NCBI RefSeq assembly: GCF_030269925.1
Contig: NC_085124.1
Span: 3,782,001 to 3,846,000, forward strand
Length of the DNA: 64,000 bases
Direction of reading: 5' to 3'
Source of the DNA: Bombyx mori
Lineage: Eukaryota; Arthropoda; Insecta; Lepidoptera; Bombycidae
Shown here in pieces: positions 62,601 through 64,000 of this stretch. A model generated the notes under the pieces. The model searched no databases. It was not told where the DNA came from and saw only the letters and a list, made by a program, of their open reading frames with translations. Numbering within the stretch: the first letter of the stretch is position 1; each line of letters begins with the position of its first letter. A program made the translations under genes and the position numbers.

Positions 62601-63358
62601 GTCGCTCCCTAAAGTTCTTCTACACCTGTTAATTTAATTATTATTCCGGCAATCTTCTCTCATACATTGCCTATATTCTAATACTAACTTTTGCCCGCGA
62701 CTCGGTCCGCGTGGAATAGTTACTTTGGCATAACGCTAAATTTTACTCCCCACTTCATTTACGTAGAAAGTGAAAATATTTTTTAATTGTAGAATGTTAA
62801 GGAGCTATTTAAACCCTTATTTTGAAACATTTCTTATTGGTGTTTCACTTGTATTGGTCTTACCGTGATGTTATATAACCTATAGCCTTCCTCAATAAAC
62901 GGGCTATCCAAAACTGAAAGATTTTTAAATTTAAACTTTTTAAACTGAAAGTTTTTTTTTAAATCGGATAAGTAGTTTGTGAGATTAGCGCGTTCAAACA
63001 AACAAACTCTTCAGCTTTATAATATTAGTATAGATTCCTGTCTATTGTTATGCTTTTCTGTGTTTTATTTTTTAAAAAAATAACATGAATATTTCATCAT
63101 CAGGCTATGGCGCTTACCGTTTATCGAGAAAAGCCTGCAATGCTGAACGTCGCTGCTAAAGCTATCAATGGAATCTTCGACAGCCCAAGCGACGTCTTCA
63201 TGAGGGTCAAAGCCTTGGACATCCTCTTCCGCGGCATAATCATCAACTGTGATAGAACAGAATTTGCTCCGAAAGCCGCCTGCACCACGATAAAGAAGGA
63301 AGCGCCTAATGGAATTGTTTTCGAACCAAATAATCAGCTTAGATTCTCTCTATTTGGT
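44964..63358 (+). CDS. SNMP1: Sensory neuron membrane protein 1, first four coding exons
   Basis: CD36-family membrane protein of moth pheromone-sensing neurons, where it sits in the dendritic membrane and helps pass lipid pheromones to receptors. Coding exons: 44964-45077, 53096-53253, 61861-62011, 63104-63358. They give about 226 in-frame codons; family members have about 520 residues, so the rest lies downstream. Residues 1-38 hold a short cytosolic tail and the first membrane helix ([19 protein letters not shown]). The ectodomain begins with [20 protein letters not shown], then [40 protein letters not shown] and [20 protein letters not shown]. Splice phases 0, 2 and 0 agree at every junction. 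Introns 1 and 2 are about 8.0 and 8.6 kb and full of mobile elements. The identification rests on recognition of the sequence. Confidence 0.92.
45078..46112 (+). other. SNMP1 intron 1, 5' segment
   Basis: AT-rich intron sequence before the R1-clade insertion; no repeat or exon identified. Confidence 0.5.
46126..47138 (+). pseudogene. R1-clade ORF2 C-terminal fragment
   Basis: Runs from [20 protein letters not shown] through [12 protein letters not shown] and [18 protein letters not shown] to [18 protein letters not shown] and the stop. The apparent start Met at 46113 belongs to the target duplication, not to the element. It lacks the endonuclease and the catalytic YADD. Confidence 0.9.
46126..47690 (+). 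mobile_element. 5'-truncated R1-clade LINE with A91 tail
   Basis: The target duplication ATGCTTCAAATGT flanks it (46113-46125; 47690-47702, sharing one A with the tail). It retains the last ~337 ORF2 codons, from just after the RT active site, the whole 3'UTR, and 91 uninterrupted A's (47600-47690). It is the same subfamily as 16936-18141, nearly identical where they overlap. The long pure tail indicates a very recent insertion into SNMP1 intron 1, in the gene's orientation. Confidence 0.95.
47703..48292 (+). other. SNMP1 intron 1 sequence
   Basis: AT-rich; nothing recognised. Confidence 0.45.
48303..48499 (-). mobile_element. Short retroposon sharing the Jockey LINE tail
   Basis: A 197-bp insertion with the 10-bp duplication TTTGAGTTTC (48293-48302 and 48500-48509) and a poly-T end. 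It shares 'ccggatcgg', 'cgacccactgagaagatccg' and 'gcgagaaactcag' with the 3'UTR of the Jockey LINE at 11566. It is either a 5'-truncated LINE or a SINE with a LINE-derived tail. Confidence 0.75.
48796..49090 (-). mobile_element. Diverged Jockey-type 3' end
   Basis: Contains 'gctaacactagccctaacaa', 'ctactaccggatcggaatcg' and 'gcgacccactgagaagatct', and then extends into 'gctaggttgtacgtcg', as in 11750-11850. It is a longer but more decayed relative of 48303-48499. Confidence 0.65.
49518..50407 (-). mobile_element. 5'-truncated R1-clade LINE, minus strand
   Basis: The 17-bp duplication GTTCTGGGATGGC(A/C)ACC lies at 49501-49517 and 50408-50424 with one mismatch. The tail is the T run at 49518-49527. 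The minus strand carries the end of ORF2 ([20 protein letters not shown] and [12 protein letters not shown]) and a GC-rich 3'UTR. It is a third, more diverged subfamily relative to the copies at 16936 and 20456. Confidence 0.85.
50467..50712 (+). repeat. Bm1-type SINE
   Basis: Nearly full unit: 'actggtggtggatgtcttgt', 'gccgtgaagcagtaatgcgt', 'ctcaaggtgggtggcggcat', 'gggctccggtaaccactt', then an A tail. Plus orientation, in SNMP1 intron 1. Confidence 0.8.
50940..51060 (+). repeat. tRNA-derived SINE remnant
   Basis: 'gtgggttcgattcccggatc' is B-box-like and is followed by a SINE-like body. No A-box or tRNA fold can be made, so this is a remnant. Confidence 0.35.
51138..51600 (-). repeat. Helitron-like repeat, family 2, split by a SINE
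   Basis: The minus-strand copy begins at its CTAG end (51138), runs to about 51186, is interrupted by a Bm1-type SINE (51190-51447), then resumes 'attttcatatttatctacct' to about 51600 ('cgttctcgagttttagcgag'). Confidence 0.6.
51190..51447 (-). repeat. Bm1-type SINE nested in a Helitron-like repeat
   Basis: Reverse orientation: 'attgcttagatgggtggacg', 'ggcagaaataggcggggtgg', 'ggtcctaccaccagta'. It interrupts the flanking repeat, so it is the younger insertion. Confidence 0.8.
51601..52325 (+). other. SNMP1 intron 1 sequence
   Basis: AT-rich; no repeat or exon recognised. Confidence 0.45.
52330..52566 (+). repeat. Bm1-type SINE
   Basis: 'gctggtggtgggacgtcttg', 'ccgtgaagcagtaaagcgtt', 'gtgagctcgttcacctatct', then A8. 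Slightly shortened near 52515. Confidence 0.8.
52726..52890. repeat. Decamer tandem repeat (gtacgcaagt)n
   Basis: About 16 units of GTACGCAAGT, with occasional 9-mers (GTACGCAGT) near the left and point-changed units at the right. It lies about 200 bp before SNMP1 exon 2. Not the insect telomere repeat. Confidence 0.9.
53096..53253 (+). CDS. SNMP1: SNMP1 exon 2
   Basis: Acceptor 'atatttatag', then GAA ATG GCG; donor GA/gtaagt. It encodes [20 protein letters not shown] to EVGPFYF. It ends in phase 2 and continues in exon 3. Confidence 0.92.
53505..53800 (+). mobile_element. Decayed Jockey-clade LINE 3' end
   Basis: Encodes [19 protein letters not shown] and [12 protein letters not shown], matching the ORF2 C-terminus at 11824 (YFDKAMRHDNRLIVAAADY). 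It continues into the shared 3'UTR ('ctcagtgggtcg', 'gctaaggctagtgttac'). 5'-truncated and diverged; just after SNMP1 exon 2. Confidence 0.75.
54115..54235 (+). repeat. Dispersed repeat end
   Basis: 'ctagccttcctcaataaatg', 'ttcaaatcggacacgtaatt' and '(aaac)n..ctttataattttagt', the same family as 62685-63037. Confidence 0.5.
54236..54322 (+). mobile_element. R1-clade LINE 3'UTR fragment
   Basis: 'gtcggttcgactcc' through 'ccagtggagggtggaagtcc' and 'agcgatttcctcctgacc', then A-rich. It matches the last ~85 bp of the R1-clade copies. No clear target duplication. Confidence 0.75.
54789..55630. repeat. Composite repeat: three ~115-bp units around a GC-rich inverted-repeat segment
   Basis: Units 'gcaatgagaatgttctttgt..' to '..acacactagtacatatggca' occur at about 54789-54905, 55401-55516 and 55519-55629. 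Between units 1 and 2 lies 54934-55392, bounded by the 11-bp inverted repeat TGGAGTTTACT/AGTAAACTCCA. Inside it an 80-bp segment is tandemly duplicated (55169-55248, 55249-55328), rich in CpG with CCAAT/ATTGG motifs, and TTGGCTCCTGATTG pairs with CAATCAGGAGCCAA. No coding content. Could be a MITE, a solo regulatory/LTR-like piece or an unknown element. Confidence 0.7.
55850..55950 (+). repeat. Decayed Bm1-type SINE fragment
   Basis: 'ggcggcatttacgtatttac', 'tgtgggttccgataacc' and 'gttctaccatcagtaatta' resemble shuffled, worn pieces of the SINE. Confidence 0.4.
55951..56666 (+). other. SNMP1 intron 2 sequence
   Basis: AT-rich; no supported exon or repeat. Confidence 0.45.
56669..57995 (-). 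mobile_element. Complete maT (DD37D) mariner transposon
   Basis: A 1,327-bp element. Inverted repeats CCTAGTCATGTCATAA (left) and, on minus, CCTAGTCAGGTCATAA (right) continue to TTCTGTCACA/TATTGTCACA. TA lies on both sides (56667-56668, 57996-57997). The minus strand carries one open transposase frame. It sits antisense in SNMP1 intron 2. Confidence 0.9.
56794..57924 (-). CDS. maT-family DD37D mariner transposase
   Basis: A 376-codon open frame. The natural start is probably the second Met ([20 protein letters not shown], 57834), giving about 346 residues, normal for the family; the first 30 codons are hydrophobic and lie in the 5' non-coding part. Two helix-turn-helix regions flank the linker [11 protein letters not shown]. 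The catalytic residues are [10 protein letters not shown] (Asp), [10 protein letters not shown] (Asp) and [13 protein letters not shown] (Asp); I count 37 residues between the second and third Asp. This matches the maT group, to which the silkworm element Bmmar1 belongs. No interruptions. Confidence 0.92.
   Translation of the reverse strand: MNSNFQLFMILLYTFRIVKCILLEFYSYLNMEWTLKEDRVAVIALHRCGYAPIQIFNILKNLNITKRFIYRTIKRYNEDSSVDDRSRSGRPRSVRTPAVIKAVKARMQRNSKRKQKLLALQMGLSRTTVKRALNEDLGLRAYPRKTGHRLNARLMDLRLKRCRALLKRYAGKKYREILFSDEKIFTVEESYNKKNYKVYAHSSEEASNRIPCVHRGHFPSSLMVWLGVSYWGLTEVHFCEKGVKTNAVVYQNTVLTNLVEPVSHTMFNNRHWVFQQDSAPAHRAKSPQDWLAAREIDFIRHEDWPSSSPDLNPSDYKIWQHLEEKACSKLHPNLESLKTSLIKAAADIDMDLVRAAIDDWPRRLKACIQNHRGHFE
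58090..58298 (+). repeat. Helitron-like repeat, family 2
   Basis: 'ctcgctaaaactcgagaacg' to 'gtctgccgggtcagCTAG', with a central deletion relative to 44476-44783. Confidence 0.6.
58319..58690 (+). mobile_element. Jockey-clade LINE 3' end, plus strand
   Basis: Matches the end of ORF2 and the 3'UTR of the 11566 element ('acgtccttacggatccatca', 'ccggtaaccgtactcgtcga', 'ccacctgtcctggtgaaact'), ending in an A run. 5'-truncated within the last ORF2 codons. Confidence 0.8.
58691..59644 (+). other. SNMP1 intron 2 sequence
   Basis: AT-rich. 'cgaatttcgatcattgggcg' at 58819 resembles the hairpin end of the 27523-type repeat, but no body precedes it. Otherwise nothing recognised. Confidence 0.4.
59645..60079 (+). 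repeat. Helitron-like short repeat, copy 2
   Basis: Second copy of the 27523 repeat with small indels. The 3' hairpin TAGTCG..CGACTA and CTAG/T end (60076-60079) are kept. Confidence 0.55.
60205..60420 (-). mobile_element. Jockey-tail short retroposon
   Basis: Same ~200-bp unit as 48303-48499 in minus orientation ('gctaacactagccgtagcaa', 'cgacccactgagaagatccg'), more diverged. Confidence 0.65.
60612..60856 (+). repeat. Bm1-type SINE
   Basis: 'cactggtggtaggacctctt', 'ccgtgaagcagtaatgcgtt', 'caccaggtgggctgtgagct', then 'atctaagcaataaaaa'. Looks full length. Confidence 0.85.
61327..61566 (-). repeat. Bm1-type SINE
   Basis: Reverse orientation: 'ttattgcttggacgggtgga', 'cgaaacgcattactgcttca', 'gacgtcctaccatcagta'. 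Confidence 0.85.
61637..61755 (+). mobile_element. LINE 3' end (same family as 10572)
   Basis: 'ggtaggcagcggcttggctc' to 'gtctgcctacaaaggcaata' plus an A tail, matching 10785-10905. It lies about 100 bp before SNMP1 exon 3. Confidence 0.75.
61861..62011 (+). CDS. SNMP1: SNMP1 exon 3
   Basis: Acceptor 'atttaactcag', donor ATG/gtaaga. It encodes [20 protein letters not shown] to MPNIFMM. Confidence 0.92.
62012..62684 (+). other. SNMP1 intron 3, 5' part
   Basis: AT-rich with a short duplicated 'tactttatttattatttata' near 62273-62313. Nothing else. Confidence 0.45.
62685..63037 (+). repeat. Dispersed repeat, near full length
   Basis: Starts 'aacttttgcccgcgactcgg', includes 'cctatagccttcctcaataa' and ends '..aacaaacaaactcttcagc..aatattagtatagat'. 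Related ends lie at 7801-8022 and 54115-54235. Confidence 0.55.
63104..63358 (+). CDS. SNMP1: SNMP1 exon 4
   Basis: Acceptor 'tttcatcatcag', then GCT ATG GCG CTT. It encodes 85 codons to ..LRFSLFG. The donor is taken as GGT/gtggtt; GGTGTG/gttcgt three bases on is an alternative. Cysteines in [13 protein letters not shown] fit the CD36 ectodomain. Confidence 0.9.
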
Positions 63359-64000
63359 GTGGTTCGTAAACATTATTTATGCCTTATTTATTTGATTAAA
63401 TTATATTCGAATAGGTTAAATAATAAAATAATTGAAACTTAAAATGAAGACTAATATAATGACAATAAAAAAATACGAGATTAAGCCGTAAAGGTAGTTT
63501 TGATTGGGTTAGATAGAGACAAATAACTTAATTGTATAATTGTGTACTGTCTTCTCTTATATCACCTTTTGAATTATATTCACTGTTAATATTACATGTT
63601 TCGTTCATGACTCGGAGATTTACTTTCTAAAACAGAATATCGAATATAATGTAGAGGTCGTCGTGTTATGAGATAGCACGCATTCACAAACCACTTTCAC
63701 GATGTTAAGAATAAGAATAGAAACCAAAATCGTAAAGCTATGGATTTAACTATTGATGTTAAGACCGTATTGTCAATTCGCACGGGTCAGAATTACCGGC
63801 ACAATCTTGCCGCGATTCAAGGATCAATTGTAATCCTTCCTCCTTAGTCTGTCTCTTCATGGTTGAAGGTCGTGTCTAGCTTGAGGCGGCGATCGCCTGA
63901 TGCATCATACCTCTCTACGTCCTCCTGTCCACAGCGGTTCTTATAGCCTCGGTTATTGGTAGGCCTGTGAGCATCTTTACCAAATCTGACCAGCGGGTAG
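63359..64000 (+). other. SNMP1 intron 4, 5' part
   Basis: AT-rich intron sequence; the last ~170 bp are GC-richer and may be an unrecognised repeat. No exon seen. Confidence 0.4.

Overview
The window is insect nuclear DNA, almost certainly from a silkworm (Bombyx mori or a very close relative). Two host genes with lepidopteran-type exons support this, together with many dispersed repeats of the kind abundant in silkworm (Bm1-type SINEs, maT mariners, R1-clade and Jockey-clade LINEs, a BEL/Pao element). Family names come from recognition of motifs and were not checked by database search.

Host genes. (1) The C-terminal two thirds of an aldehyde oxidase (molybdo-flavoenzyme), plus strand, ten exons from 253 to the stop at 6056; its N-terminal exons lie upstream of the window. 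(2) The first four coding exons of SNMP1 (sensory neuron membrane protein 1, CD36 family), plus strand, from the ATG at 44964 to a donor near 63358; the rest lies downstream. Both reading frames are open across all proposed splice junctions. Both proteins belong to families used in moth antennae (odorant degradation and pheromone reception), but their adjacency here is only an observation.

Between and inside the genes the DNA is mostly mobile elements. A complete DD41D mariner-like element (6192-7498) sits just after the aldehyde oxidase stop. From 10990 to 18279 an inverted-repeat-bounded DNA element carries two nested LINEs: a full-length Jockey-clade element (minus) and a 5'-truncated R1-clade copy (plus). 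A 34-bp minisatellite is at 19243-19480. A full-length R1-clade LINE (20456-27274) has duplicated 5'UTR modules and a UAAUG stop/start junction. A second Jockey-clade LINE with two open ORFs ends in an 83-A tract at 36250. A 7.1-kb BEL/Pao LTR element (36781-43873, minus) has matching LTRs but a reverse-transcriptase region broken by deletions and frame changes.

The SNMP1 introns are also full of insertions: a truncated R1-clade LINE with a 91-A tail, a minus-strand R1-clade relic, several Bm1-type SINEs, Helitron-like short repeats, LINE 3' ends, a decamer tandem repeat, a complete maT (DD37D) mariner (56669-57995) and an unexplained GC-rich repeat complex at 54789-55630. I found no rRNA gene, functional tRNA gene, CRISPR array or prokaryotic feature. 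No wholly new system is evident; the most unusual items are the Pao element with intact flanks and a ruined RT, the nested 10990-18279 composite, a possible shared target motif for R1-clade insertions, and the 54789-55630 complex.
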